Origin: Methylobacterium sp. E-045
GTDB taxonomy: Bacteria; Pseudomonadota; Alphaproteobacteria; Rhizobiales; Beijerinckiaceae
Reading direction: 5' to 3'
Assembly: GCF_022829685.1 (NCBI RefSeq)
Contig: NZ_JAKSYE010000014.1
Coordinates: forward strand, 25,643 to 89,642
Length of the DNA stretch: 64,000 nt
Part shown: positions 18,218 to 26,920 of the stretch, in pieces
How positions within the stretch are numbered: the stretch's first letter is position 1
Layout: each line of letters begins with the position of its first letter
The notes under the pieces: model-generated
The model's database searches: none
What the model was told of the DNA's origin: nothing
Seen by the model: only the letters and a program-made list of their open reading frames with translations
Translations under genes and position numbers: made by a program

Positions 18218-18646
18218 ATGACGACGACCATGAGCCTGCCTGAGACCATCGCCTTCCTGGAGCGGGACTTTCCGCAGATGAACCATGACGGGCGCGTCTT
18301 CCATCTGGAGGCGGTGGGGCCGCTCTCCGCGCGGATGCGCCTCGACCATCACGAGCGCTTCCTGCGCCCCGGCGGCACCCTCTCCGGCCCGGCCATGATG
18401 GCGCTGGCCGATTACGCCCTCTACGCGGCGATCCTCGCCAATATCGGCCCGGTGGGTCTGGCCGTGACGACGAACCTCTCCTTCAACTTCATGCGAAAAC
18501 CCGGCCCCACCGGGCTCGTCGCCGAGGCCACGCTCCTCAAGCTCGGCAAGCGCCTCGCGGTGGGGGAGGCGCGCCTCTTCGCCACCGGCTCGGACGACCT
18601 CGTCTGCCACGCCACCGGAACCTATTCGATCCCGCCGGAGCGGTGA
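18218..18646 (+). CDS. PaaI-family hotdog thioesterase
   Basis: A 142-residue acyl-CoA thioesterase of the hotdog fold. MNHDGRVFHLEAVGPLSARM leads to HHERFLRPGGTLSGPAMMALADYALYAA, containing the GxxxxG-x-D-like catalytic helix. TTNLSFNFMRKPGPTGLVAEA is the second conserved strand. It likely hydrolyses aryl- or medium-chain acyl-CoAs. ATG 18218 is used with AAGGCGAG upstream; 18230 is possible. The last ~20 bases, including the stop, are duplicated downstream in the tandem repeat. Confidence 0.85.
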   Translation: MTTTMSLPETIAFLERDFPQMNHDGRVFHLEAVGPLSARMRLDHHERFLRPGGTLSGPAMMALADYALYAAILANIGPVGLAVTTNLSFNFMRKPGPTGLVAEATLLKLGKRLAVGEARLFATGSDDLVCHATGTYSIPPER

Positions 18647-19167
18647 GCCGCCACCTTACCCTCCCCCCTCTGCGGGGGAGGGTGCCTGCGGAGCAGGCGG
18701 GAGAGGGGGCGACCTCTCCGGAAAGCGCGCTCCCCTCACCCGACCCACTCCGTGGGCCACCCTCTCCCGCAGAGGGGAGAGGGGGAGGCAGTGGTGGATA
18801 CATCGAGCTTGGAAAACCTCGATCCCGCCGGAGCGGTGAGCCTCCGACCCTCCCCCCCCTCTGCGGGGGAGGGTGCCTGCGGAGCAGGCGGGAGAGGGGG
18901 CGACCTCTCCGGAGAGCGCGGTCCCCTCACCCGACCCACTCCGTGGGCCACCCTCTCCCGCAGAGGCGAGAGGGGGAGGCGGTGCTGGATACATCGAGCC
19001 TGGAAAATCTCGATCCCGCCGGAGCGGTGAGCCTCCGACCCTCCCCCCTTTGCGGGGGAGGGTGCCTGCGGAGCAGGCGGGAGAGGGGGCGACCTCTCCG
19101 GAGAGCGCGCTCCCCTCTCCCGACCCACTCCGTGGGCCACCCTCTCCCGCAGAGGGGAGAGGGGGTT
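18627..19167. repeat. Triplicated ~192-bp tandem repeat
   Basis: Three head-to-tail units begin at 18627, 18820 and 19011 (periods 193 and 191), each opening with CGATCCCGCCGGAGCGGTGA, the end of the thioesterase gene. Each unit carries one palindromic element (about 18659-18785, 18848-18978, 19038-19166). Units 1 and 2 also share a GGATACATCGAGC linker that unit 3 lacks, so the third is truncated. This explains most of the 705-base gap before rplM; reading frames across it are artefacts. Confidence 0.9.
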
Positions 19168-19174
19168 TCGTGTT

Positions 19175-19192
19175 GCGGTATCCTGATACCGC
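19175..19192. other. Perfect 18-bp hairpin upstream of rplM
   Basis: GCGGTATC-CT-GATACCGC, immediately after the last tandem repeat. It could be a protein-binding palindrome or a small hairpin; no function is known. Confidence 0.4.
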
Positions 19193-19250
19193 ATCTCCGA
19201 AACACCTCGTTTCCTTGAGGTTTTTGCCGATTCCGCTTATCCGAAATGCC

Positions 19251-19279
19251 TTGACGACTCAGCCGTCGCCCCGTATTGC
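19251..19279 (+). promoter_or_regulatory. Putative sigma-70-type promoter of rplM-rpsI
   Basis: TTGACG at 19251-19256 and TATTGC at 19274-19279 are separated by 17 bases and lie about 70 bases before the rplM start. This is a near-consensus -35 with a weak -10, as is common in Methylobacterium. Assigned by motif only. Confidence 0.45.
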
Positions 19280-19351
19280 AGCCTCCAGCGCCGCTGCGTG
19301 TCTCACGTGGCGGCGCATCGTTTTGCAAGACATCATACGGAACGCCACGGG

Positions 19352-19813
19352 ATGAAGACCTTTTCTCTGAAGCCCGCCGACGTCGACAAGAAGTGGATCA
19401 TCGTCGATGCGGAGGGCCTGGTCGTCGGCCGGCTCGCCTCCATCGTCGCCATGCGCCTGCGCGGCAAGCACAAGCCCGCGTACACGCCCCACGTCGATTG
19501 CGGCGACAACGTCATCGTCATCAACGCCGAGAAGGTGAAGTTCACCGGCCGCAAGCGCGAGCAGAAGGTGTACTACCACCACACCGGCTACCCGGGCGGC
19601 ATCAAGGAGCGGACCGCGAAGTTCATCCTCGACGGCCGGTTCCCCGAGCGCGTGGTCGAGAAGGCCGTGGAGCGCATGCTCCCCCGTGGACCGCTGTTCC
19701 GCCAGATCATGGGCAACCTCCGGGTCTACAAGGGCACCGAGCATCCCCACACCGCCCAGCAGCCGCAGGCGCTCGACGTCGGCAGCCTCAACCGCAAGAA
19801 CGTGAGCGCTTGA
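19352..19813 (+). CDS. rplM: 50S ribosomal protein L13
   Basis: 153 residues, the normal length for L13. [20 protein letters not shown] and [19 protein letters not shown] are conserved, as are the C-terminal [20 protein letters not shown] and PLDVGSLN-like end. L13 is an early-assembly 23S rRNA binder. ATG 19352 is the family start; upstream in-frame codons have no similarity. It is followed two bases later by rpsI, the usual L13-S9 operon. Confidence 0.97.
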   Translation: MKTFSLKPADVDKKWIIVDAEGLVVGRLASIVAMRLRGKHKPAYTPHVDCGDNVIVINAEKVKFTGRKREQKVYYHHTGYPGGIKERTAKFILDGRFPERVVEKAVERMLPRGPLFRQIMGNLRVYKGTEHPHTAQQPQALDVGSLNRKNVSA

Positions 19814-19815
19814 TC

Positions 19816-20295
19816 ATGGCGACCCTCCAGTCCCTCTCCGACCTGAACCGCGCCAACGTCGAAGATCCCGAGAACGCGGCCCCCGTCCACGTTCAGAAGC
19901 TCGACGCGCAGGGCCGCGCCTATGCCACCGGCAAGCGCAAAGACGCGGTCGCCCGCGTCTGGATCAAGCCCGGCAACGGCACCGTCGTGGTCAACGGCCG
20001 CACGGTCGAGACCTACTTCGCCCGCCCGGTGCTGCGCATGATCCTGCGCCAGCCCCTCACCATCGCCAACCGCGTCGACCAGTACGACATCACGGTCACG
20101 GTGCATGGCGGCGGTCTCTCCGGCCAGGCCGGCGCCGTGCGCCACGGCCTGTCCAAGGCGCTCACCTACTACGAGCCGGAGCTGCGCGCGCCCCTGAAGC
20201 GCGAAGGCTTCCTCACCCGCGACAGCCGCGTGGTCGAGCGCAAGAAGTACGGCCGCAAGAAGGCTCGCCGCAGCTTCCAGTTCTCGAAGCGCTGA
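19816..20295 (+). CDS. rpsI: 30S ribosomal protein S9
   Basis: 159 residues. The C-terminal S9 core is intact: [38 protein letters not shown] and the basic tail ending [12 protein letters not shown], which reaches the ribosomal P site. The ~35-residue N-terminal extension ([20 protein letters not shown]) is common in alphaproteobacteria. It starts 2 bases after rplM and ends just before an intrinsic terminator. Confidence 0.97.
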   Translation: MATLQSLSDLNRANVEDPENAAPVHVQKLDAQGRAYATGKRKDAVARVWIKPGNGTVVVNGRTVETYFARPVLRMILRQPLTIANRVDQYDITVTVHGGGLSGQAGAVRHGLSKALTYYEPELRAPLKREGFLTRDSRVVERKKYGRKKARRSFQFSKR

Positions 20296-20320
20296 GCGTT
20301 TCGGTTCTCTCACGGTTTGG

Positions 20321-20347
20321 AAAGGGCGGCCTCGTGCCGCCCTTTTC
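20321..20347 (+). terminator. Intrinsic terminator of rplM-rpsI
   Basis: AAAGGGCGGC-CTCGT-GCCGCCCTTTT: a 10-bp GC-rich stem ending in a T run, 25 bases after the rpsI stop. Confidence 0.9.
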
Positions 20348-20377
20348 GTTTGTCGCGACACAGTCAGAGGTCCCTCG

Positions 20378-20629
20378 ATGCCCAACGTCTTCCGGCGCGT
20401 TCACGCCCCCGTCGTCACCGCGGTCACGCTCTGCCTGTCGAAGGCCGGCGACGAGGTGAAGGGCGAGGTCAAGCTCGCCGACGGACGCCAGTTCAGCACC
20501 ACCGGCGTGATGCCCGTCGCCCAGGCCTTCGGCATCGCCGTCCATGTGGCCAACGAGGGCGGCCTGGAAATCGTGGTGATCGATCCGCAGAGCGCCTGGA
20601 AGCCGAGCTGGGGAACGCTCGAGGGCTGA
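20378..20629 (+). CDS. Conserved hypothetical small protein
   Basis: An 83-residue soluble protein that I cannot assign to a family. It looks like a small beta-rich domain: TAVTLCLSKAGDEVKGEVKL, then VAQAFGIAVHVANEGGLEIV and VIDPQSAWKPSWGTL. AGAGG lies 8 bases before the ATG, and codon use is typical of the genome, so it is probably a real gene. It follows the ribosomal operon terminator and has its own upstream region. Confidence 0.65.
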   Translation: MPNVFRRVHAPVVTAVTLCLSKAGDEVKGEVKLADGRQFSTTGVMPVAQAFGIAVHVANEGGLEIVVIDPQSAWKPSWGTLEG

Positions 20630-20667
20630 GGTCGTACGAAACACCGCCACGTGCCGCAGGAAACCCT

Positions 20668-20732
20668 GTCGCGTGGCGCTCGAAGACCCGTCGCGTGGCG
20701 CTGGAAGACCCCGTCGCGTGGCGCATGAAACG
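20668..20732. repeat. Three 22-23-bp direct repeats
   Basis: GTCGCGTGGCGCTCGAAGAC-type units start at 20668, 20690 and 20713; the last diverges after GTCGCGTGGCGC. A degenerate fourth copy may precede them near 20650. They lie between the small protein and the S9 peptidase. Three units with no unique spacers rule out CRISPR. Confidence 0.7.
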
Positions 20733-20792
20733 GGGGTCCGATTCCGCATGGCGGCGGTCGCCATTCCGGGGGAATCACCCTAGTTTCGGGGC

Positions 20793-22883
20793 ATGATCCA
20801 GCCGACGCCCCCCTCCTTCGACCCCCGTCCCACCCGCGCCGATCCGGATGACGACCCCCATCTCTGGCTCGAAGAGGTCGAAGGCCGGGAGGCCATCGCC
20901 TGGGTCGAGGCGCGCAACGCCGAGACCCTGGCGCGCTTCACCGACCCGACCATGGAGCGCGACCGCGAGGCGGTGAAGGCCATCCTCGACCGGCCGGACA
21001 AGATCCCCCTCGTCTCCCGGCGCGGCCGGCTCCTCTACAACGTCTGGCGCGATGCCGAGCATCCCCTCGGCCTGTGGCGGCGCACGGACGAGGCCTCCTA
21101 CCGCGCCGGCGCACCCGCCTGGGAGACCCTCCTCGACATCGACGCCCTGGCCAAGGCGGACGGGGTCGACTGGGTCTGGGGCGGCGCGACGCTGATCCCC
21201 GGCACCCGCGACCGCGCCCTGCTGAAACTGAGCCGGGGCGGGGGCGACGCCACCATCCTGCGGGAATTCGACCTGCCGACCCTGAGCTTCGTCGCCGACG
21301 GCTTCACCCTCCCCGAGGCGAAGGGCGGGGCGGATTGGCTCGACCGCGACACGCTGATCCTGTCGAGCGCCCTCGGAGACGGCATGGCCACCCGCTCCGG
21401 CTATTCCCGCACGGTTCGGCTCTGGACGCGCGGCCAGGACCCGCTCGCGGCCACCGTCCTGTTCGAGACCGCGCCGGACAACATGGGCCTCTGGGGCGGG
21501 GTCGACCACGACGCGCCCACGGAGCGGGTGGTGTTCATGGAGCGCACCGGCTTCTTCGACGGCACCGTCCATATCGGCGACCGGACGGGGCCGACCCATC
21601 GCCTGGACGCCCCCACCGACGCCGAAATTTCCCTCCACGGGGACGATCTCGTCATCCGCACGCGCTCCGGCTGGGAGGTGGGCGGCAGCGTTCACGCGGC
21701 CGATACGGTGCTGGCCATCGCCCTGCCGGCCTTCCTCGACGGCGACCGCGCCTTCACCGTGCTGTGGGAGCCTTCGGAGCGGCGAGCCCTGCAGAACGTG
21801 TCCTGGGCCGGCCCGCGCCTCATCGTCGATGCCCTGGACGACCTGCGTCCCGCCTACAGCGTGTTCGAACCGGGGGAGGGCGGCTGGAAGCGCCTGAGTC
21901 TTCCGGGCCTGCCGGAGATCGGCACGGTCTCGGTCTGGCCCTTCGATGCCGAGCCGAGCGAGTCCGACGGTTCGCTCCTCGCCATGGTTCAGGATCCGCT
22001 GACGCCGCCGACGCTGCTGTCGATCCCCGGCGATCTCTCGGCTCCCACCATCCTGCGCACGACGCCATCCGCCTTCGACACGAACGGCCTGACGGTCACC
22101 CGCCACGAAGCCGTCTCGGTGGACGGGGAGCGCATTCCCTATGTCCAGGTCGGCCCCGCCGGGGCGACCGGCGACGCGCCCGTGCATCTCTCGGCCTATG
22201 GCGGGTTCCAGATCTCGCTGCTGCCGACCTATCAGGCGGTGCTCGGCAAGCTCTGGCTGGAGAAGGGCGGCACTGGCGTCGTGGCCAACATCCGCGGCGG
22301 CGGCGAGTTCGGCTCGCGCTGGCACCAGGCCGGACGGCGCGAGGGCAAGGCGCTATCGCATGACGATTTCGCGGCGGTGGCCGCCGATCTGGTGGCGCGC
22401 GGCGTGACGAAACCCCAGCGCATCGCCGCGCAGGGCGGCTCGAATGGCGGCCTCCTCATCGCCAACATGCTGACCCGCTACCCCGAGCGCTTCGGCGCCC
22501 TGTTCTGCACGATTCCGCTCATCGACATGCGGCGCTATGCGAAGCTGCTGGCGGGCGCGAGCTGGGTCGCCGAATACGGCGATCCGGAGGTGGAGGCGGA
22601 TTGGAGCTTCCTCGGGGCCATCTCGGCCTACCATGTGGCGGAAGCGGGCAGGCCCTATCCGCCCATCCTCATCGCCACCACACGACGGGACGACCGGGTC
22701 CATCCGGGACATGCCCGCAAGATGGCGGAGAAGCTGCGTCACCTCGGCTACGACCCGGCCTTCTTCGAACCGGCGGCCGGCGGCCACGGCTACGGCAAGG
22801 ACAATTCCGAGACGGCCGCCTTCCTCGCCCTCGGCATGGGATTCCTCCGGCAATCCATCGGCTGGGTTCCGGAGGAGGAATGA
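20793..22883 (+). CDS. S9A prolyl oligopeptidase-family serine peptidase
   Basis: A 696-residue peptidase with an N-terminal beta-propeller (about 20-420) gating a C-terminal alpha/beta hydrolase. Catalytic Ser550 is in QGGSNGG, the Asp in RRDDRVHPGH (633/634) and His665 in GGHGYGKD. ANIRGGGEFGSRWHQAG is the conserved strand-loop before the nucleophile elbow. It cleaves short peptides, often after proline; specificity may be wider. There is no signal peptide, so it is cytoplasmic. The ribosome site is weak. Confidence 0.92.
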   Translation: MIQPTPPSFDPRPTRADPDDDPHLWLEEVEGREAIAWVEARNAETLARFTDPTMERDREAVKAILDRPDKIPLVSRRGRLLYNVWRDAEHPLGLWRRTDEASYRAGAPAWETLLDIDALAKADGVDWVWGGATLIPGTRDRALLKLSRGGGDATILREFDLPTLSFVADGFTLPEAKGGADWLDRDTLILSSALGDGMATRSGYSRTVRLWTRGQDPLAATVLFETAPDNMGLWGGVDHDAPTERVVFMERTGFFDGTVHIGDRTGPTHRLDAPTDAEISLHGDDLVIRTRSGWEVGGSVHAADTVLAIALPAFLDGDRAFTVLWEPSERRALQNVSWAGPRLIVDALDDLRPAYSVFEPGEGGWKRLSLPGLPEIGTVSVWPFDAEPSESDGSLLAMVQDPLTPPTLLSIPGDLSAPTILRTTPSAFDTNGLTVTRHEAVSVDGERIPYVQVGPAGATGDAPVHLSAYGGFQISLLPTYQAVLGKLWLEKGGTGVVANIRGGGEFGSRWHQAGRREGKALSHDDFAAVAADLVARGVTKPQRIAAQGGSNGGLLIANMLTRYPERFGALFCTIPLIDMRRYAKLLAGASWVAEYGDPEVEADWSFLGAISAYHVAEAGRPYPPILIATTRRDDRVHPGHARKMAEKLRHLGYDPAFFEPAAGGHGYGKDNSETAAFLALGMGFLRQSIGWVPEEE

Positions 22884-22887
22884 CCGG

Positions 22888-23631
22888 TCAGGTGTCGCGC
22901 CGGCGCATCCCGTCGCGGATGACGTAGGCCCCGCCAGCGGCCGCCATGATGGCGAGGGCGAACCAGGTCAGCGCATAGACGAGGTGGTTGTCGCTGAAGG
23001 CGACCACGGTGAGCCCGCCCACGGGATACCCGCCGGGATTGGGCGTCGCGTCGGCATCGATGAAGTAGGGCGCGGTCGGGCCGAGGCCCCGTGCGGCGGC
23101 GATGGCCGCCACATCGCGCGAGTACCAGCGATCGCCAGAGGGGTCGTTGTGGCGCAGGAAACCGCCACCGGGCTCCGACATGCGCAATAGGCCGGTGACG
23201 CGGGTCTCGCCCGCTCGCCGGCCGATCTCCCGCGTAGTGGGATCGCGCTTCTCAACCGGCACGAAGCCGCGATTGACGAGGATGGTGGAACCGTCCGTGC
23301 CGACCAGCGGCGTCATCACCCAGTATCCGCCGCCGAGTTCGGTGACCGCCTGGACCAGGGTCTCCCGGTCATCCGCGAAGGTTCCGATGGCGAAGACTCG
23401 CCTGTAGGCATCGCCTCCGGCATCGAGCGCGGGCCAGTCCGCGCGCGCCGGCGCGGGAACCGCATCGGCGTGGATCCGCGCATCGACGCGGGCAATCAGG
23501 TCATGCTTCCATGCCCGGCGCTGGACCTGCCACGTGCCGAGCGCCGCGAAGGTGACCACGGCCACGAGTGTCAGGACGCAGATCGCAGCGAGCGTCAGGG
23601 ACGCCCGCCGCGAGGATTTTCTCGTGCTCAT
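22888..23631 (-). CDS. SURF1-family cytochrome oxidase assembly protein
   Basis: A 247-residue inner-membrane protein with a first helix (LTLAAICVLTLVAVVTFAALG) followed by TWQVQRRAWKHDLIARVD, the SURF1 signature, and a second helix near the C-terminus (HLVYALTWFALAIMAAAGGA). YWVMTPLVGTDGSTILVNRGFVP is the conserved middle. SURF1 helps insert heme a into oxidases. It follows cyoD on the same strand by 120 bases, so it likely serves the quinol oxidase encoded there. Confidence 0.9.
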   Translation of the reverse strand: MSTRKSSRRASLTLAAICVLTLVAVVTFAALGTWQVQRRAWKHDLIARVDARIHADAVPAPARADWPALDAGGDAYRRVFAIGTFADDRETLVQAVTELGGGYWVMTPLVGTDGSTILVNRGFVPVEKRDPTTREIGRRAGETRVTGLLRMSEPGGGFLRHNDPSGDRWYSRDVAAIAAARGLGPTAPYFIDADATPNPGGYPVGGLTVVAFSDNHLVYALTWFALAIMAAAGGAYVIRDGMRRRDT

Positions 23632-23656
23632 CGAGAGACGAAGACACCGACGCCAT

Positions 23657-23691
23657 GGCCCCGTTCTGGATCTCGCATCCGGGACGGGGCC
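23657..23691 (-). other. Intercistronic hairpin between cyoD and SURF1
   Basis: GGCCCCGT pairs with ACGGGGCC, with an outer GACACC/GGTGTC that can extend the stem. Without a T tract it may reduce SURF1 expression relative to the structural subunits or protect the cyo mRNA. Confidence 0.4.
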
Positions 23692-23751
23692 CTGGGTGTC
23701 CGGTGTCGCATCATCTGTCCCGCGAACAGCTTATCCGTCCGGCGTGATCCG

Positions 23752-24153
23752 CTAATGGTGCTGATGCAGGCTGGTCGGCGTCATCGGCATCATGTTGGTG
23801 TTGAGGTGATACATGACCCAGACGGAGCCGGTGAGCGTGATGACCACGAGCGTCAGGGTGAAGATCAGCGCCAGGATCGTCCAGCCGCCCTCGGACTTGG
23901 TGTTCATGTGCAGGAAGTAGATCATGTGAACCACGATCTGCACAACGCCGAAGCCCATGATGACGAGGCCGGTGAGACGGGGATTTCCGAGCACGTCCCC
24001 CATCACCAGCCAGAACGGAATGGCGGTGAGGATGACCGAGAGCACGAAGCCGGTGACGTACCCCTGGAAGGAGCCGTGACCGCTCTGGTCGCCGTGGCCC
24101 TTGACGTCCTCTTCATGGTCCGCGGCGTGGGCGGACTGGCTGGCGGCGCTCAT
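23752..24153 (-). CDS. cyoD: Cytochrome bo-type quinol oxidase subunit IV
   Basis: 133 residues with three transmembrane helices: [40 protein letters not shown] and [21 protein letters not shown] His-rich N-terminus ([19 protein letters not shown]) precedes the membrane part. CyoD stabilises the CuB site during assembly. Its start (24153) overlaps the cyoC stop by 4 bases, so translation is coupled. Confidence 0.94.
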   Translation of the reverse strand: MSAASQSAHAADHEEDVKGHGDQSGHGSFQGYVTGFVLSVILTAIPFWLVMGDVLGNPRLTGLVIMGFGVVQIVVHMIYFLHMNTKSEGGWTILALIFTLTLVVITLTGSVWVMYHLNTNMMPMTPTSLHQHH

Positions 24154-24779
24154 TGCAGCACTCCCATGAGATAGACGAAGGTGAACACGCCGATCCAGAT
24201 GACGTCCAGGAAGTGCCAGAACATCGACAGGCATTGCAGGCGACGCTGATTCTCGGGAATCAGCCCCTTCTGCTCCGTCTGGACCATCAGGACGATGAGC
24301 CAGACGAGGCCGAGGGTTACGTGCAGGCCGTGGGTTCCCACCAGGGTGAAGAACGACGACAGGAAGGCACTGCGCTGCGGTCCGGCGCCCTCGTGGATGA
24401 GGTGCGCGAACTCGTAGACTTCGAGCCCGATGAAGGCGAGGCCGAACAGGCCGGTCACGGCGAGCCAGAACTGCATCCGCCGTTGCTCGCCCTTGGCCAT
24501 CTCCAGCATGGCAAAGCCATAGGTGATGGACGAGAACAGCAGCATCGAGGTGTTCAGCGCCACCAGCGGCAGGTCGAACAGGTCCTTCGGGGAAGGACCT
24601 GCCGCGTAGTTGCGACCGAGAACGGCGTAGGTGGCGAAGAGGGCCGCGAAGATGAGGCAATCGCTCATCAGGTAGATCCAGAAGCCGAGCATGGTGCCGC
24701 CTTCGGGATGGTGATCCTCCTCCATGTAGAAGGAGGGTGCCTCGCCGTCCTTGGCGAGGGTGGGGGAATGCGACGCCAT
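24150..24779 (-). CDS. cyoC: Cytochrome bo-type quinol oxidase subunit III
   Basis: 209 residues, five helices, subunit III fold: [54 protein letters not shown] and [20 protein letters not shown]. No heme ligands are expected. It starts 5 bases after cyoB and overlaps cyoD. Confidence 0.96.
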   Translation of the reverse strand: MASHSPTLAKDGEAPSFYMEEDHHPEGGTMLGFWIYLMSDCLIFAALFATYAVLGRNYAAGPSPKDLFDLPLVALNTSMLLFSSITYGFAMLEMAKGEQRRMQFWLAVTGLFGLAFIGLEVYEFAHLIHEGAGPQRSAFLSSFFTLVGTHGLHVTLGLVWLIVLMVQTEQKGLIPENQRRLQCLSMFWHFLDVIWIGVFTFVYLMGVLQ

Positions 24780-24784
24780 GGTTC

Positions 24785-26788
24785 TCAGACCCGACCTTCG
24801 AGCAGCCGCGTCCGTTCAGTCTCGGTACCGATGACGGCATCGGCCGAGATGTAGAAGTCGCGGTTGTAGTTGAACGTGTGACCGATGGCGACGACGGCCA
24901 TGGCGATGAAGGTCAGCGCCGCAAGCCACCAGATGTACCAGATCATGCCGAATGCGAAGCCGATGCTGAGGATACCCAGGATCATGCCCGTGCCGGTGTT
25001 CTTCGGCATGTGGATCGGACGGAAGCCCTTGAGCGGTCGCGCATAGCCGCGGCGCTTCATGTCCGACCACGCATCGTGATCGTGGATCACCGGCGTGAAG
25101 GCGAAGTTGTAGTCCGGCGGCGGCGAGGAGGTGGACCATTCGAGGGTCCGCCCACCCCACGGATCGCCGGTGTGGTCCCGCAGGGCTTCGCGCCGCATGA
25201 AGCTCACCACGAGCTGGATGATGAACGAGAGGATGCCAAGCGCGATCAGGCCGGCGCCGAAGGCGGCGATGATGAACCAGATCTGCAGCGACGGGTCGTC
25301 GAAATGCTGCACGCGGCGGGTCACGCCCATCAGGCCGAGGACGTAGAGCGGCATGAAGGCGAAGTAGAAGCCCGTGAGCCAGAACCAGAACGACATCTTC
25401 CCCCAGAACGGGTCGAGCCGGAAGCCGAACGCCTTGGGGAACCAGTAGGTGATGCCGGCCAGCATGCCGAACAGCACGCCGCCGATGATGACGTTGTGGA
25501 AGTGGGCGATGAGGAACAGGCTGTTATGCAGCACGAAATCGGCCGGGGGCACGGCGAGCAGGACGCCGGTCATGCCGCCGATGGTGAAGGTCACCATGAA
25601 GCCGATGGCCCAGAGCATCGGCTCCTCGAAGCGGATGCGCCCCTTGTACATGGTGAAGAGCCAGTTGAAGAGCTTCGCCCCCGTCGGGATCGAGATGATC
25701 ATCGTCGTGATGCCGAAGAACGAGTTCACGGAGGCCCCCGAGCCCATCGTGAAGAAGTGGTGCAGCCAGACGAGGTAGGACAGGATCGTGATGACCACGG
25801 TGGCATAGACCATGGACGCGTAGCCGAAGAGCCGCTTGCCGGAGAAGGTCGAGACGATCTCGGAGAAGACGCCGAAAGCCGGCAGGATCAGGATGTAGAC
25901 CTCCGGGTGACCCCAGATCCAGATGAGGTTCACGTACATCATCGGGTTGCCGCCGAGGTCGTTCGAGAAGAAGTGCGTGCCCACGTAGCGGTCGAGGGTA
26001 AGCAGCGCGAGAACGGCCGTGAGGATCGGGAAGGCGGCGACGATGAGGATGTTCGTGCAGAGCGCGGTCCAGGTGAAGATCGGCATCTTCATCATGGTCA
26101 TGCCGGGGGCCCGCATCTTCACGATGGTCGCGATGAGGTTGATGCCCGAGAGCAGGGTGCCGATGCCGGCGATCTGGAGACCCCAGATGTAATAGTCGAC
26201 GCCCACGCCCGGGCTGCCGGCGGGGCCGGAGAGCGGCGGATAGGCGAGCCAACCGGTACGGGCGAACTCGCCGACGAACAGGGACGCCATGATCGTCGCG
26301 GCACCGCTGACGGTCATCCAGAAGCTGAAATTGTTGAGGAACGGGAACGACACGTCGCGCGCGCCGATCTGCAGCGGCACGACGAAGTTCATCAGGCCGG
26401 TGACCAGGGGCATCGCCACGAAGAAGATCATGATCACGCCGTGGGCGGTGAAGATCTGGTCGTAATGGTGCGGCGGCAGATAGCCCTCGTTGGCGCCAAA
26501 GGCCATGGCCTGTTGCGAACGCATGAGAAGCGCATCGGAGAAGCCGCGCAGCAGCATCACCAACGCCAGCACCACATACATGATGCCGATCTTCTTGTGG
26601 TCGACGGAGGTGAACCAGTCGCGCCACAGCGGCCCCCACCAGCGCATGTAGGTGATGAGGCCAAGCAGCCCGACGCCACCGATGGCGACGCCGATGAAGG
26701 TCACGAGCAGGATCGGCTCGTGATACGGGATGGCTTCGAGAGTCAGCCGCCCGAAGACGAGCTTCTGAAGATCGAGATTGGCAAACAT
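24785..26788 (-). CDS. cyoB: Cytochrome bo-type quinol oxidase subunit I
   Basis: 667 residues, a heme-copper oxidase core with about 15 helices. [19 protein letters not shown] carries a low-spin heme His, [20 protein letters not shown] has the CuB His with the His-Tyr crosslink motif, and [10 protein letters not shown] gives the other CuB ligands. [16 protein letters not shown] has the heme ligands near helix X. It oxidises ubiquinol and reduces O2 to water while pumping protons. Confidence 0.97.
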   Translation of the reverse strand: MFANLDLQKLVFGRLTLEAIPYHEPILLVTFIGVAIGGVGLLGLITYMRWWGPLWRDWFTSVDHKKIGIMYVVLALVMLLRGFSDALLMRSQQAMAFGANEGYLPPHHYDQIFTAHGVIMIFFVAMPLVTGLMNFVVPLQIGARDVSFPFLNNFSFWMTVSGAATIMASLFVGEFARTGWLAYPPLSGPAGSPGVGVDYYIWGLQIAGIGTLLSGINLIATIVKMRAPGMTMMKMPIFTWTALCTNILIVAAFPILTAVLALLTLDRYVGTHFFSNDLGGNPMMYVNLIWIWGHPEVYILILPAFGVFSEIVSTFSGKRLFGYASMVYATVVITILSYLVWLHHFFTMGSGASVNSFFGITTMIISIPTGAKLFNWLFTMYKGRIRFEEPMLWAIGFMVTFTIGGMTGVLLAVPPADFVLHNSLFLIAHFHNVIIGGVLFGMLAGITYWFPKAFGFRLDPFWGKMSFWFWLTGFYFAFMPLYVLGLMGVTRRVQHFDDPSLQIWFIIAAFGAGLIALGILSFIIQLVVSFMRREALRDHTGDPWGGRTLEWSTSSPPPDYNFAFTPVIHDHDAWSDMKRRGYARPLKGFRPIHMPKNTGTGMILGILSIGFAFGMIWYIWWLAALTFIAMAVVAIGHTFNYNRDFYISADAVIGTETERTRLLEGRV

Positions 26789-26920
26789 GGGATCGCTTCG
26801 TTCCCGGTTGTCGGCGAGGGGACGGTCCGATCGCTTCGGGCCCCGTCTCTCATGGGTTCAATCTAATGGTGCCGTCGCCGTGACGCGCCTGTCCCGAAGG
26901 CCGCGCGTCATCGCGTCGGC

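Noticed and set aside
18627..19167. CRISPR array or tandem protein-coding frames
   Set aside because: Units are ~192 bp with no unique spacers and consist of palindromes; the long frames on both strands repeat with the DNA and have no protein family.
24737..26866. 709-residue rightward frame across cyoB
   Set aside because: Antisense to a clear oxidase gene; an effect of high third-position GC. The same holds for other long shadow frames opposite icd, eutB, hom and poxB.
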